The notes below the pieces were generated by a model that was not told the origin of the DNA, made no database searches, and saw nothing but the letters and a program-made list of their open reading frames with translations. From positions 1 through 18,890 of the forward strand of contig JBFWQM010000085.1 in NCBI GenBank assembly GCA_050249455.1: a DNA stretch of 18,890 nt. The letters are read 5' to 3'. A program made the position numbers and the translations under genes. Below, piece after piece: positions 1 through 6,881 of the stretch (the stretch's first letter is position 1; every line of letters starts with the position of its first letter). Origin of the DNA: JBFWQM01 sp050249455. Its GTDB lineage: Bacteria; Pseudomonadota; Alphaproteobacteria; MPNO01; VGEU01.

Positions 1-877
1 ACAGCCATAGCGCCACGCCCGACATCGCGAGCAGCACCAGCGCGCCGAACCCGTACAAGAGGTACAGCGCCCGGCGCAGCGGCGTCTCCAGCACCGCCTC
101 CTTGATGCTGGCGGCGACCAGCCAGTCGGAAAGCGCGGAGCGCGTGTAGCCCACCAGCACCGTGTCGCCGAACGCGCTCTCGCCGACGAAGGTGCCCTCG
201 CGGCCCGACGCGCGGGCGAGGAACGTCGGCACGCCCGGCTGGCCGGTGAACCGCTCGTGCGCCTCGGACCGCGTCACGTAGGTCCCGCGCCGGTCGCCGA
301 TCCCGATCAGCCAGTCCGGGCCGGCGACGCCGCGCAACGCCTGGTGGATGCGGTCGGTCTCGGCGCTGATGTGGAGCAGGTACCGGGGCTGGCCGCCGAT
401 CGACACCGCGACGATGACCGCGATCAGCGGCCGGTTGGCGATGGCGCCGATGAACACGTCGGTCACCGCCGGCCGGCCGGAGGCGATCGCCTCCGCATCG
501 ATCGGGAACGGCGTCATGGGCAGTTCGGCGCCCCACGGGCGCCGGGTATTCATGACCTGCTGACCGTCCAGCGTCCGCAGCACGATGTCGGCGCCGACGA
601 ACCGCTTCAGTCGCTCCGCCTGGCGGTAGAACGAACCCAGGTCGCCGTTCTCCAGGAAGTCGGAGGTGGCGAGCGCTTGCAACGTGGTCTGCAGCCCGCC
701 CAGGTGGCGGTCCAGCACCGCCGCCGCCGCGCGCGCGACCGACAGCCCCTCGAACTCGTAGCGCGCGGTCTCGGACTGGGCGTAGCGATTGAGCAGCAGG
801 CCCGCGAACAGGATGCCGGGCACCACGAAAACCGCCACCAGGGCGAGGATGATAAGTTGGGTCGGGATGCCGCGCAT
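1..877 (-). CDS. Membrane-anchored sensor protein, N-terminal part (3' end outside window)
   Basis: The minus-strand frame reads 292 codons from ATG at 877 and runs off the left edge without a stop. I see a first membrane helix at about residues 8-29, an extracytoplasmic region at about 30-268, and a second helix beginning near 270 (LYLLYGFGALVLLAM). This TM-sensor-TM layout, with a long helix after TM1 and segments such as DVFIGAIANRPLIAVIV and GTYVTRSEAHERFTG, resembles the double-Cache input module of alphaproteobacterial sensor kinases or diguanylate cyclases. The output domain lies outside the window, so its type is unknown. The start at 877 has a GGGAG-like ribosome site 8-12 nt upstream. 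An ATG at 900 is in another frame. The gene is co-directional with the methyltransferase gene ending at 980, but a 102-base gap separates them and no strong terminator is visible. Confidence 0.75.
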   Translation of the reverse strand, partial: MRGIPTQLIILALVAVFVVPGILFAGLLLNRYAQSETARYEFEGLSVARAAAAVLDRHLGGLQTTLQALATSDFLENGDLGSFYRQAERLKRFVGADIVLRTLDGQQVMNTRRPWGAELPMTPFPIDAEAIASGRPAVTDVFIGAIANRPLIAVIVAVSIGGQPRYLLHISAETDRIHQALRGVAGPDWLIGIGDRRGTYVTRSEAHERFTGQPGVPTFLARASGREGTFVGESAFGDTVLVGYTRSALSDWLVAASIKEAVLETPLRRALYLLYGFGALVLLAMSGVALWL

Positions 878-979
878 CGGCCGCGTCTCCCGCCCGCCAT
901 GCGACTGCGACACCGGCAATTCCCTGAGACGCGCTGCGGATGTCTTATCAGCGCGCGCGCGTCCAGGCCAGCGCCGGCC

Positions 980-2152
980 TCAGGCGCTGCCCCATACCTC
1001 CGTCGCCACGGCCACCAGGCGCGCCAGTTTCGCCTCCTGCTCGGCCTCGCTCAGCGGGTTGCCGCCGATGGAGCTGGCGAACCCGCATTGCGGGCTGATC
1101 GCGAGCTGGTCGAGCGGCGCGATCGCCGCCGCCTCGTCGATGCGGCGCCTCAGCTCGTCGGCCGACTCCAGCGACGCCGTCTTGGTCGACATCAGGCCCA
1201 GCACGGCGGTCTTGCCGCGCGGCAGGTAGCGCAGCGGCGCGAAGGTCCCGGCGCGGTCGGTATCGTACTCGAGGAAGAACGCGGCGACGTTGGTCTGGTT
1301 GAACAGCACGTCGGCGATCGGGTCGTAGCCGCCAGATGCCATCCACATCCCCTCGCGGTTGCCGCGGCACTGATGCAGCGCGAACGTGACCTCGGCCGGG
1401 AACCCGGCCACGACCTCGTTGGTCCGCCGGGTGTATTCGCGCAGCAGCGCATCGACCGGTTGGCCCCAGCCGTCGATGGTGCGCCGCAGGTCGGGGTCGC
1501 ACAGCATCGCGAAGCTGGTGTCGTCGAGCTGGATGTAGCGGCAGCCGGCATCGATCAGCGCCTGGATCTCCGCCCGGTATGCGGCGACCACGTCGGCCCA
1601 GAACGAATCGGTGTCGCGGTAGATCGACTGCCGGATGCGGTTGTCGCCGCCGGCCAGGTTGTGGACCAGGCAGGGGCCCGGCATCGTCACCTTGGGGGTG
1701 ACGCGGGTCGCGGACTGCAGGAACTTGAACGCCTGCACCAGCTTGCTCGGCCGCCAGCGCAGCGGCGCGCTGAAGGTGAACACGGAGGACTGCTCGTTGG
1801 CGCGTCCCTCGCGGCCCTTCCAGGTGAGCTCGGTGTTGCCGGTGCGGGATGCCTGCAGCCCCTCCCAGTTGAGCAGCAGGTCCATCGACCAGTTGCGCCG
1901 GCGGAACTCGCCGTCGGTGACGACCTTGAGCCCGGCGCGCTCCTGCATCGCGACGATCTCGCGGATGCAGTCGTCCTCCACCGCGCGCAGCTCGGCATTG
2001 TCGTGCGGGCCGTTGTTGCTGTCGGCCGTCTGCGGCCCGAGGAACCGCTCGCGCGCCGCCTTCAGCTTGGCCGGGCGCAGGAAGCTGCCGACGATCTCGG
2101 CGCGGAACGGCGGCCGGCCGGCCGCCGGCGTCGCTTTCAGCGATGTTGCCAT
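980..2152 (-). CDS. MetE C-domain-like cobalamin-independent methionine synthase family protein (YxjG/YxjH type)
   Basis: This 390-residue protein is about half the length of MetE, so it has only the catalytic barrel domain. The expected zinc ligands are visible in order: His260 and Cys262 (ALHQCRGN), Glu295 (FFLEYD) and Cys356 (ISPQCGF). The N-terminal EIVGSFLRP segment and VVTDGEFRR near residues 78-85 are typical of the YxjG/YxjH group. Family members are predicted to transfer a methyl group to homocysteine or a related thiol; methyl donor and acceptor here are unknown. The ATG at 2152 is 9 nt after the stop of the upstream binding-protein gene, with AGGATC as a modest ribosome site. The two are therefore probably one transcript. 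A full-length MetE is ruled out by the missing N-terminal half. Confidence 0.88.
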   Translation of the reverse strand: MATSLKATPAAGRPPFRAEIVGSFLRPAKLKAARERFLGPQTADSNNGPHDNAELRAVEDDCIREIVAMQERAGLKVVTDGEFRRRNWSMDLLLNWEGLQASRTGNTELTWKGREGRANEQSSVFTFSAPLRWRPSKLVQAFKFLQSATRVTPKVTMPGPCLVHNLAGGDNRIRQSIYRDTDSFWADVVAAYRAEIQALIDAGCRYIQLDDTSFAMLCDPDLRRTIDGWGQPVDALLREYTRRTNEVVAGFPAEVTFALHQCRGNREGMWMASGGYDPIADVLFNQTNVAAFFLEYDTDRAGTFAPLRYLPRGKTAVLGLMSTKTASLESADELRRRIDEAAAIAPLDQLAISPQCGFASSIGGNPLSEAEQEAKLARLVAVATEVWGSA

Positions 2153-2161
2153 GACGCGATC

Positions 2162-3115
2162 CTATTTCTTGGGGTCGTAGACGATGTCGACCAGCCCGGC
2201 CTTCTGCTCCGCCGTCAGCGGCTCCTTGATGAACCCGTATTCCTGGGCCAGCGCGATGATGCGGTCGAGCTCGCCGATCGGCGCGTAGGCGACGTCCTCC
2301 AGCTTGTTGTATTCCCAAGCCGCCTTGGTGTCTTCCGGGTCGAGCTTCCACTTCTCGGCGAAGCGGGCCGGCGCGCGCGGGTCGGTCATAGCGAACACCT
2401 CGCCCTTCCAGATCGCGCGCATTGCGCGCACCGCGACGTCGCGGTTCTTCGCCAGCCAGTTGCTGTTGGCGACCACCACGCGGGTGCTCAGGTTGCGCAG
2501 GCTCACCGCGTCGTTGCCGGTGCCGATGATGCGCGCCTCGCCCGCCTTGACCATGCTGAGCCCGGCGGGGAACGCCGACCAGGCGGTGTCGGTCTGGCCC
2601 GACATCATCTGCGTACGCGACGAGGACATGTTGCCGGTCGCGACCAGCTTCGGCTTCACGCCGAGATCCTTTGCGATCGTCTGCGCCAGGAGGTGGGTCA
2701 GCGAACCGGCGGCGGAGTAGGCCAGCACCTTGCCGTCGAGGTCCTTGATGCTCTTTATGGGGCTGTCGGCCTTGACGATCCAGAACGTCTCGCGCGCGCC
2801 ATAGGCGGCGTTGGCGATGATCTTCACCGGCGCGCCCTTGGCATAGGCGGAGATCACGCTCAGCACGCCGGGGCCCCACACCATGTCGGCCGAGCCGGTG
2901 ACGACGACCTGCAGCGATTCCGCGCCGCCGCGGCCGAGGGTGATGGTCGGCTCGATGTTCTCCGCGGCGTAGTAGCCCTCCTGCTCGGCGATGTAGAGCG
3001 CGAGGTCGATGTAGATCTGCGCCTGGGTGTCGACGATCCGGACAGGGTCCTTGGCCGCGGCGGTGCCGGCGAAAGCCAGCGCGGCGGCGGCGGCGACGAG
3101 CACTCGAAGGAACAT
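2162..3115 (-). CDS. NMT1/SsuA-type ABC transporter substrate-binding protein
   Basis: This 317-residue periplasmic protein has a clear Sec signal peptide (MFLRVLVAAAAALAFAGTAAA, cleavage near residue 21-22). The mature part has the type-2 periplasmic-binding fold of the NMT1/SsuA/TauA group: a substrate-lobe start at YIAEQEGYYAAENIEP, GSADMVWGPG near residues 73-82, and SIKDLDGKVLAYSAAGS. Family members deliver sulfonates, pyrimidine precursors or aromatic compounds to ABC importers; the ligand cannot be read from sequence. The frame stays open far upstream, but ATG 3115 is chosen because it begins the signal peptide and has GGGAAG 6-11 nt upstream. No permease or ATPase gene lies nearby, so the transporter partners must be elsewhere. 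It is the first gene of a pair with the methyltransferase. Confidence 0.88.
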   Translation of the reverse strand: MFLRVLVAAAAALAFAGTAAAKDPVRIVDTQAQIYIDLALYIAEQEGYYAAENIEPTITLGRGGAESLQVVVTGSADMVWGPGVLSVISAYAKGAPVKIIANAAYGARETFWIVKADSPIKSIKDLDGKVLAYSAAGSLTHLLAQTIAKDLGVKPKLVATGNMSSSRTQMMSGQTDTAWSAFPAGLSMVKAGEARIIGTGNDAVSLRNLSTRVVVANSNWLAKNRDVAVRAMRAIWKGEVFAMTDPRAPARFAEKWKLDPEDTKAAWEYNKLEDVAYAPIGELDRIIALAQEYGFIKEPLTAEQKAGLVDIVYDPKK

Positions 3116-3199
3116 GATGGCTTCCCTGCTTGATTGATCCTCGTTGCCAGCCACCTTAGACCGCCATCCGCGGCGGTGCCACAGCGTTGCCCCGGCCGG

Positions 3200-3227
3200 T
3201 TGACCCGCGGCGAGGGAAGCGGATAAT
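3200..3227 (+). promoter_or_regulatory. Sigma70-like promoter of the fluoride operon
   Basis: A TTGACC -35 element (3200-3205) and a GATAAT -10 element (3222-3227) are separated by 16 bases. The predicted start near 3234 is just ahead of the riboswitch aptamer at 3243, which is where a leader should begin. This is prediction from sequence only. Confidence 0.65.
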
Positions 3228-3242
3228 CGCGCCGTCGAGACG

Positions 3243-3290
3243 AGGGGATGGGATTCCCCGAAACCGCCCGATCGGGCTGATGACTCCTGC
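3243..3290 (+). promoter_or_regulatory. Fluoride riboswitch aptamer (crcB motif)
   Basis: The aptamer core matches the crcB-motif pattern. P1 is GGGG (3244-3247) with CCCC (3256-3259) enclosing ATGGGATT. Next comes GAAACC, and then P3, GCCC (3266-3269) with GGGC (3274-3277) closed by GATC. The near-invariant CTGATGACTCCTGC tail occupies 3277-3290. A pseudoknot is possible between GGGA (3250-3253) and TCCT (3285-3288), with one G-U pair. It lies between a good promoter and two tandem crcB/fluC genes. In this family, binding of F- with Mg2+ turns on fluoride-export genes. Confidence 0.93.
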
Positions 3291-3348
3291 CGCGCAGGAC
3301 CGCGGCGGGAGGCGCTTCGGCCGCGCGCACGCCGCGCGGCGGGCTTTT
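3284..3348 (+). terminator. Riboswitch expression platform with intrinsic terminator-like hairpin
   Basis: Three mutually exclusive pairings are visible. Bases 3284-3294 can pair with 3301-3311 (11 bp, one wobble), which captures the 3' pseudoknot strand of the aptamer. Bases 3320-3327 pair with 3333-3340 (8 GC pairs, 5-base loop), followed after four bases by TTTT (3345-3348), like a terminator. Bases 3301-3306 (CGCGGC) can instead pair with 3320-3325 (GCCGCG), an antiterminator. Fluoride binding should free 3301-3306 and allow read-through. The T run is short, so termination strength is uncertain. Confidence 0.6.
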
Positions 3349-3374
3349 CCGTTGGCCGGTGCAGGGTGCGGGAC

Positions 3375-3755
3375 ATGGCGGAGTTCGCGGCGGGGCTGGC
3401 TTGGGTAGCGCTCGGCAGCGCGCTCGGCGGCGCGGCGCGCTTCATCGTTTCGGAGCTGGCGCTGCGCTGGCTCGGCGGGCCGATGCCGTGGGGGACGCTG
3501 GCCGTCAACGTCACGGGCGCCTTCGCGCTCGGCGCGCTGGCGGCGGCGGGGCATGGCGGCACGGGCGCGCTGGCGGCGGTCTGGCAGCTCGCGGCGGTGG
3601 GCGTGCTGGGCAGCTACACGACGGTGTCCTCGTTCAGCCTGCAGACGCTGTCGTTGTGGCGCGCCGGCGCGCACGGCGCTGCTATGGCGAACGTCGCGCT
3701 GTCGCTGGCGCTGGGTCTCGCCGCGGCGGCCGCCGGCCTGGCGGTGGCGTCATGA
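3375..3755 (+). CDS. crcB: Fluoride channel FluC/CrcB, first subunit (altered Phe box)
   Basis: This small inner-membrane protein (126 residues, about four helices) belongs to the FluC family, which passes F- out of the cell as dual-topology dimers. Conserved marks are GGAARF with Arg22, GTLAVNVTG with Asn45, and GSYTTVSSFS at about 79-88. The usual motif is GGxTTFSTF. Here the first pore phenylalanine position is Val84, while the second, Phe87, is kept. ATG 3375 is preferred over GTG 3366 because AGGG sits 9-12 nt upstream of the ATG, whereas the GTG has its only GG-rich element immediately adjacent. Expression should be controlled by the upstream fluoride riboswitch. The stop overlaps the next gene's start (ATGA at 3752-3755), so the two are translationally coupled and probably act together. 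Confidence 0.9.
   Translation: MAEFAAGLAWVALGSALGGAARFIVSELALRWLGGPMPWGTLAVNVTGAFALGALAAAGHGGTGALAAVWQLAAVGVLGSYTTVSSFSLQTLSLWRAGAHGAAMANVALSLALGLAAAAAGLAVAS
3494..3513 (+). repeat. Direct repeat A, copy 1 (in first crcB)
   Basis: This 20-base stretch encoding TLAVNV is identical to 3880-3899 in the second crcB gene, at the homologous pore-asparagine position. Confidence 0.8.
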
Positions 3756-4153
3756 CGGCGCTGCACGGTGTTGTCGCCGCGGTGGCCGCCGGCAGCGCGA
3801 TCGGCGGCGTGCTGCGCGCGCTGGTGTCGATCGCGTTCGGCGCGGCGTGGACCGGCTCCGCGTGGGCATCGCTCGCGGCGACGCTGGCCGTCAACGTCAG
3901 CGGTTCGTTCGCGATAGGGTTCTACGCGGCGCGGATCGGGCCGGCGGTGTGGTCGCCGGCCGAGGCGCGGCTGCATCACTTCGTGATGACCGGCGCGTGC
4001 GGCGGCTACACCACCTTCTCGCTGTTCAGCCTGGAGACCGTGCAGCTGGCGCAGGCCGGCGACACGGCGGCGGCGGCGGCGAACGTCGCGCTGTCGCTGG
4101 CGACGTGGCTGGCGGCGGCGTGGCTGGGCTGGCGGGCCGGCGCGCCAGCCTGA
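3752..4153 (+). CDS. crcB: Fluoride channel FluC/CrcB, second subunit
   Basis: This second FluC-family membrane protein has 133 residues and four predicted helices. It keeps the full pore signature: Arg22 in GGVLRA, Asn48 in LAVNVSG, and CGGYTTFSLFS with Phe89 and Phe92, the two Phe-box positions. It starts with ATG 3752 inside the ATGA overlap with the first crcB gene, and the products may assemble as an antiparallel heterodimer. Heterodimeric Flucs encoded by adjacent gene pairs are known, and homodimers of this subunit alone are equally possible. It ends one base before the stop of the convergent M48 protease gene, with no room for a terminator between them. Confidence 0.92.
   Translation: MTALHGVVAAVAAGSAIGGVLRALVSIAFGAAWTGSAWASLAATLAVNVSGSFAIGFYAARIGPAVWSPAEARLHHFVMTGACGGYTTFSLFSLETVQLAQAGDTAAAAANVALSLATWLAAAWLGWRAGAPA
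3880..3899 (+). repeat. Direct repeat A, copy 2 (in second crcB)
   Basis: Identical over 20 bases to 3494-3513. A second exact repeat of 25 bases links 3686-3710 and 4078-4102, encoding ANVALSLA near the last helix of each subunit. Confidence 0.8.
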
Positions 4154-5155
4154 TCATGGCGTCGTCGCCGCGCGGATGCGCTCTTCGATGCCGGGGTGGG
4201 TGTCGAGCCAGCCGGACCTGCCGCAGCCCTTGCCGCACGCGTCGCCGAGCGTGCGCCACAGCTCGGCCAGCGCGCGGGTGTCCATGCCGGCGGCGGCCAT
4301 CAAGGCCATGGCGCGCCGGTCGGCCTCGCGCTCGAAGTCGCGCGAATACGACCGCGACAGCAGCAGCGCCGGCACACCGATCGCCTCCTCGGTCACCGCA
4401 CCGACGTCGCCGACCGCCAGGCTGAACACCACCGCCCAGCCGGCGGCGCGCAGCACCTGGCGCAGCGCGTGGCGGCCCTCGATGTGGCCGATCTCGTGCG
4501 CCAGCACGCCGCCCAGCGCGTCGTCGGACGGCGCGATCTCCACCATCTCGTCAGTGACGACGACGATGCCGCCGGGCAGCGCGAGCGCGTTGGGGCCGAG
4601 CCCGGGCGCGCGGCGGAACTCCAGCCGCGGCGGCGCCGGCAGCGTGGCGACGGCGGCGAGGCGGTCCATCAGGGACGACACCGCCTTGCGCCGGTCTTCG
4701 GCCAGCGCGGTGTGTTCGAACCAGATGCGGTCCAGCGTCGCCAACGTCTGTTCGCCGGCGACGTGCTCGACCCACTCGGGCGCGGCCAGGGCGGCCCCAT
4801 CGGCGGCCACAGGCAGGCCGTAGCGCAGCCCCGCGACCGCCAGCGCCAGGACGACCAGCAGCGCCGCAACGACGCGCGCGCCGCCGCCCTCCAGCCGAGC
4901 CACGAAGCCGCGCGGCCGGCGGCCCAGCGCGGCCAGCAGCGCATCGACGCCGTCGTCGTCGCGGGTGACGAACTGCCGCCCGTCGGCCAGCGCGATTCGC
5001 CGCGCCACCCCGGACAACCGGTCTGAGGCGGCGGCAACCGCGACGGCTTCCTCTCTCCCGTCGGTCGCCAGCCAGGCCATCCCGTCGCGCGCGCCGAGCG
5101 TGGCGGGTGTCAGGCGTGCGGCGCCGGCGGCGAACAGGTCGCCGTGTACGCTCAT
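4154..5155 (-). CDS. M48-family membrane-associated zinc metalloprotease
   Basis: This 333-residue protein has an N-terminal cytoplasmic segment of about 90 residues, one membrane helix at about 94-114 (VVAALLVVLALAVAGL), and a C-terminal M48 peptidase domain. The zinc site is visible as HEIGH (His220, Glu221, His224), with the third ligand Glu275 in SRDFEREAD, the M48 ExxAD motif. PNALALPGGIVVVTDEMV (about 188-205) is the usual strand before the active helix. Such proteases degrade misfolded or outer-membrane proteins (YcaL, LoiP and BepA are relatives). The topology places the catalytic domain in the periplasm if the N-terminus is cytoplasmic. ATG 5155 overlaps the stop of the YjgN-like gene by 4 nt, which implies translational coupling and a shared role. 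The N-terminal 90 residues match no domain I recognise. Confidence 0.9.
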   Translation of the reverse strand: MSVHGDLFAAGAARLTPATLGARDGMAWLATDGREEAVAVAAASDRLSGVARRIALADGRQFVTRDDDGVDALLAALGRRPRGFVARLEGGGARVVAALLVVLALAVAGLRYGLPVAADGAALAAPEWVEHVAGEQTLATLDRIWFEHTALAEDRRKAVSSLMDRLAAVATLPAPPRLEFRRAPGLGPNALALPGGIVVVTDEMVEIAPSDDALGGVLAHEIGHIEGRHALRQVLRAAGWAVVFSLAVGDVGAVTEEAIGVPALLLSRSYSRDFEREADRRAMALMAAAGMDTRALAELWRTLGDACGKGCGRSGWLDTHPGIEERIRAATTP

Positions 5156-6231
5156 ACGCCGACGCCGATGCCGAAGTCGGCGATCTCGTCGCCCAGCGCG
5201 CCGCCGCTTTCCGCCTGGGCATCGACCAGGCCGTCGACGCTGCCACCCGCGACCAGGAACAGGTTGTCGCACTGGTAGCGCCACAGCCGCACCTGCGCCC
5301 ACGGCGTCAGGAGGCCGAACGACAGCAGGATGGCGAACAGGTTGGACAGCGAGACCCACGCCAGCTTCAGCCCGGACAGGCTGGAGCGCAGCCGGTGGCC
5401 GCCGTCGATCTCCAGCCCGTTGAGGATCACGTTGCGCAGCCGCGCCCGGTAGAACGCGCTGGCGGCGATCAGACCGATGACGCCGGCGGCCAATGCCGGC
5501 GCACCCTTGAATGCGCCCATCGTGGTTTCGTAGTCGTCCCCGACGATGGCTTGCGCGGCGTAGAGCCCGCCGAAGACGAGCGGCAGCCCGACTCCGATGT
5601 ACATCAGGATCGCGAGGCCGAAGGCGCGGTAGATCGGCCACAGCGGCACCGGCGCGGTCATGCGCGCGACGCCGAAGGTGTAGTTGCGCACGATGAAACG
5701 GCCCGCCGCCTGCGACGCCATGGGAAACAGCAGGCCGAGCCCGATCGCCGTGACCAGCGGCCACAGCAGGAAGGTCCGGGCACAGCCGCCGGTGGTGCCG
5801 TGCCAGTGGAAGCGCACGTTCCGCCACGCGGTGTTCCGGCCGCGAAAGGCCAGCGCGCGGCCGACGACCCAGGGCACGGCGACGAGCCACGCAATGAAGA
5901 TGCTTCCCTGCACGAACTCGCTGACGTAGCCGGACCCGAGATAGACCGCGATCAGCGCCACGGCGACCAGCCGTCCTTTCAGGATCGTCGCGCCCGTGGC
6001 GAGATAGTCGAAGCCGTGCCCCATCAGGGTGGTGTTGCCGTAGAAGAACCGGTTGCGCCGCACCTTGGCCCACGCCGACCATATGCCGAGCGTCAGCAGG
6101 GTCAGGACCAGGTTGACCAGCCAGATGCGGAAATAGGCGCCGGCGGTCGCGCCAAAGACGAACGGATGCTCCAGCCCCGCATGCGACGGCGTGACGCGCG
6201 TGGCCGGAACGATCGTGGGGTGTAGGTTCAT
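5152..6231 (-). CDS. YjgN-family (DUF898) polytopic membrane protein
   Basis: This 359-residue protein has six to seven predicted membrane helices. The DUF898 signature is clear: FGATAGAYFRIWLVN, then LTLLTLGIWSAWAKVRRNRF (about 43-61) and FFYGNT. A second related block near 290-320 (WVSLSNLF, LLSFGLLTPWAQVRLWRY) suggests an internal duplication. The function of the family is unknown; E. coli yjgN is its best-known member. ATG 6231 is chosen because family similarity begins shortly after it. The frame stays open to a GTG at 6336, but that would overlap the leader of the divergent VOC gene. No clear ribosome site precedes 6231, so the start is uncertain. It is the first gene of an operon with the M48 protease. 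Confidence 0.85.
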   Translation of the reverse strand: MNLHPTIVPATRVTPSHAGLEHPFVFGATAGAYFRIWLVNLVLTLLTLGIWSAWAKVRRNRFFYGNTTLMGHGFDYLATGATILKGRLVAVALIAVYLGSGYVSEFVQGSIFIAWLVAVPWVVGRALAFRGRNTAWRNVRFHWHGTTGGCARTFLLWPLVTAIGLGLLFPMASQAAGRFIVRNYTFGVARMTAPVPLWPIYRAFGLAILMYIGVGLPLVFGGLYAAQAIVGDDYETTMGAFKGAPALAAGVIGLIAASAFYRARLRNVILNGLEIDGGHRLRSSLSGLKLAWVSLSNLFAILLSFGLLTPWAQVRLWRYQCDNLFLVAGGSVDGLVDAQAESGGALGDEIADFGIGVGV

Positions 6232-6368
6232 GACTTGTAACCAATGACTTTTGCGCAATGTCCGGCGAGTTTGGAACCGGGGAACGAACGAAAGGTGAAG
6301 ATCGCCGGGTGGACTTGGGACCGCCGTCTCGGCCACAATGCGGCCAGTCTTTTACGGAGGAACCGACC

Positions 6369-6821
6369 ATGGCCAAGCTGCGCCACATCGCGATGCAGGT
6401 GCCCGACCTGGAGAAGGCGGCGGCGTTCTACGAGAAGGTGTTCGGCATGGAGCGCGTGGTGCGCGGCGACACGCCGTTCGGCAACGCGCTGATGCTGTCG
6501 GACGGGGTGATCAACCTCGCGCTGCTGCAGTTCCCGCCGGGCGCCAAGGGCATGCTCAATACGCCGGACTGGGCCGGCCTGCACCACATCGGCTTCGTCG
6601 TGGACGACGCGGAGGAGACCCGCAAGAAGATCGAGGCGGAAGGCGGCGTCTACTGGACGACCTTGCCGGGCGGCTACGAGGGCCTGCTCGCGGAGGAAAA
6701 GTTCCGCGACCCCAACGGCCTCGTCTTCGACGTATCCGAGCACGGCTGGGCGACCGAGAAGACCGGGACCGTGAAGGCCGAGGCCGAAGCGAAGGCCAAG
6801 GCGGAAAAGGTCACCGCCTGA
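6369..6821 (+). CDS. VOC-superfamily (glyoxalase/dioxygenase fold) protein
   Basis: This 150-residue single-domain protein has the paired beta-alpha-beta-beta-beta modules of the vicinal oxygen chelate fold: LRHIAMQVPDLEKAAAFYEKVFG at the N-terminus and GLHHIGFVVDDAEET at about 70-85. Candidate metal ligands are His6, His73 and an acidic residue in FRDPNGLVFDVSEHGW (Asp121, where many relatives have Glu). The reaction is unknown; the family includes lactoylglutathione lyases, epimerases, dioxygenases and resistance proteins. The C-terminal 14 residues are an Ala/Lys/Glu tail that looks unstructured or helical. ATG 6369 has a strong GGAGG ribosome site (6356-6360) 8 nt upstream, which excludes the upstream in-frame starts. 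It is divergent from the YjgN-like gene and convergent with the hybrid kinase. Confidence 0.9.
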   Translation: MAKLRHIAMQVPDLEKAAAFYEKVFGMERVVRGDTPFGNALMLSDGVINLALLQFPPGAKGMLNTPDWAGLHHIGFVVDDAEETRKKIEAEGGVYWTTLPGGYEGLLAEEKFRDPNGLVFDVSEHGWATEKTGTVKAEAEAKAKAEKVTA

Positions 6822-6834
6822 CCCGTTCCCGGCG

Positions 6835-6866
6835 GCGGCATCCGGCCGCGACGGGCCGGATGCCGC
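6835..6866. terminator. Bidirectional hairpin between convergent genes
   Basis: A perfect 13-bp inverted repeat (6835-6847 with 6854-6866) encloses a 6-base loop. It sits between the stop of the VOC gene (6821) and the stop of the convergent hybrid kinase (6882), so it can serve both strands. No T run follows on either side, so its action as an intrinsic terminator is not certain. Confidence 0.6.
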
Positions 6867-6881
6867 GCCGGCCGCCGCCGC

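Noticed and set aside
969..989. A 7-bp hairpin over the stop of the MetE-like gene as a terminator
   Set aside because: It overlaps the stop codon, has no T run, and hairpins of this size are common in such GC-rich DNA.
257..3133. A 958-codon open frame on the plus strand
   Set aside because: It lies opposite three genes with clear motifs (sensor, MetE-like, binding protein). Its translation is a low-complexity Arg/Gly/Ala/His mixture, an artefact of high GC content.
3116..3199. A sigma54 promoter for the binding-protein gene (TGGCAC on the minus strand)
   Set aside because: The -12 half (TTGC) is absent at the required spacing.
4154..6388. A single 744-residue minus-strand protein ending in an M48 domain
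   Set aside because: Its N-terminal half is out of frame with the real YjgN-like gene. The true protease starts at 5155 with an ATGA overlap.
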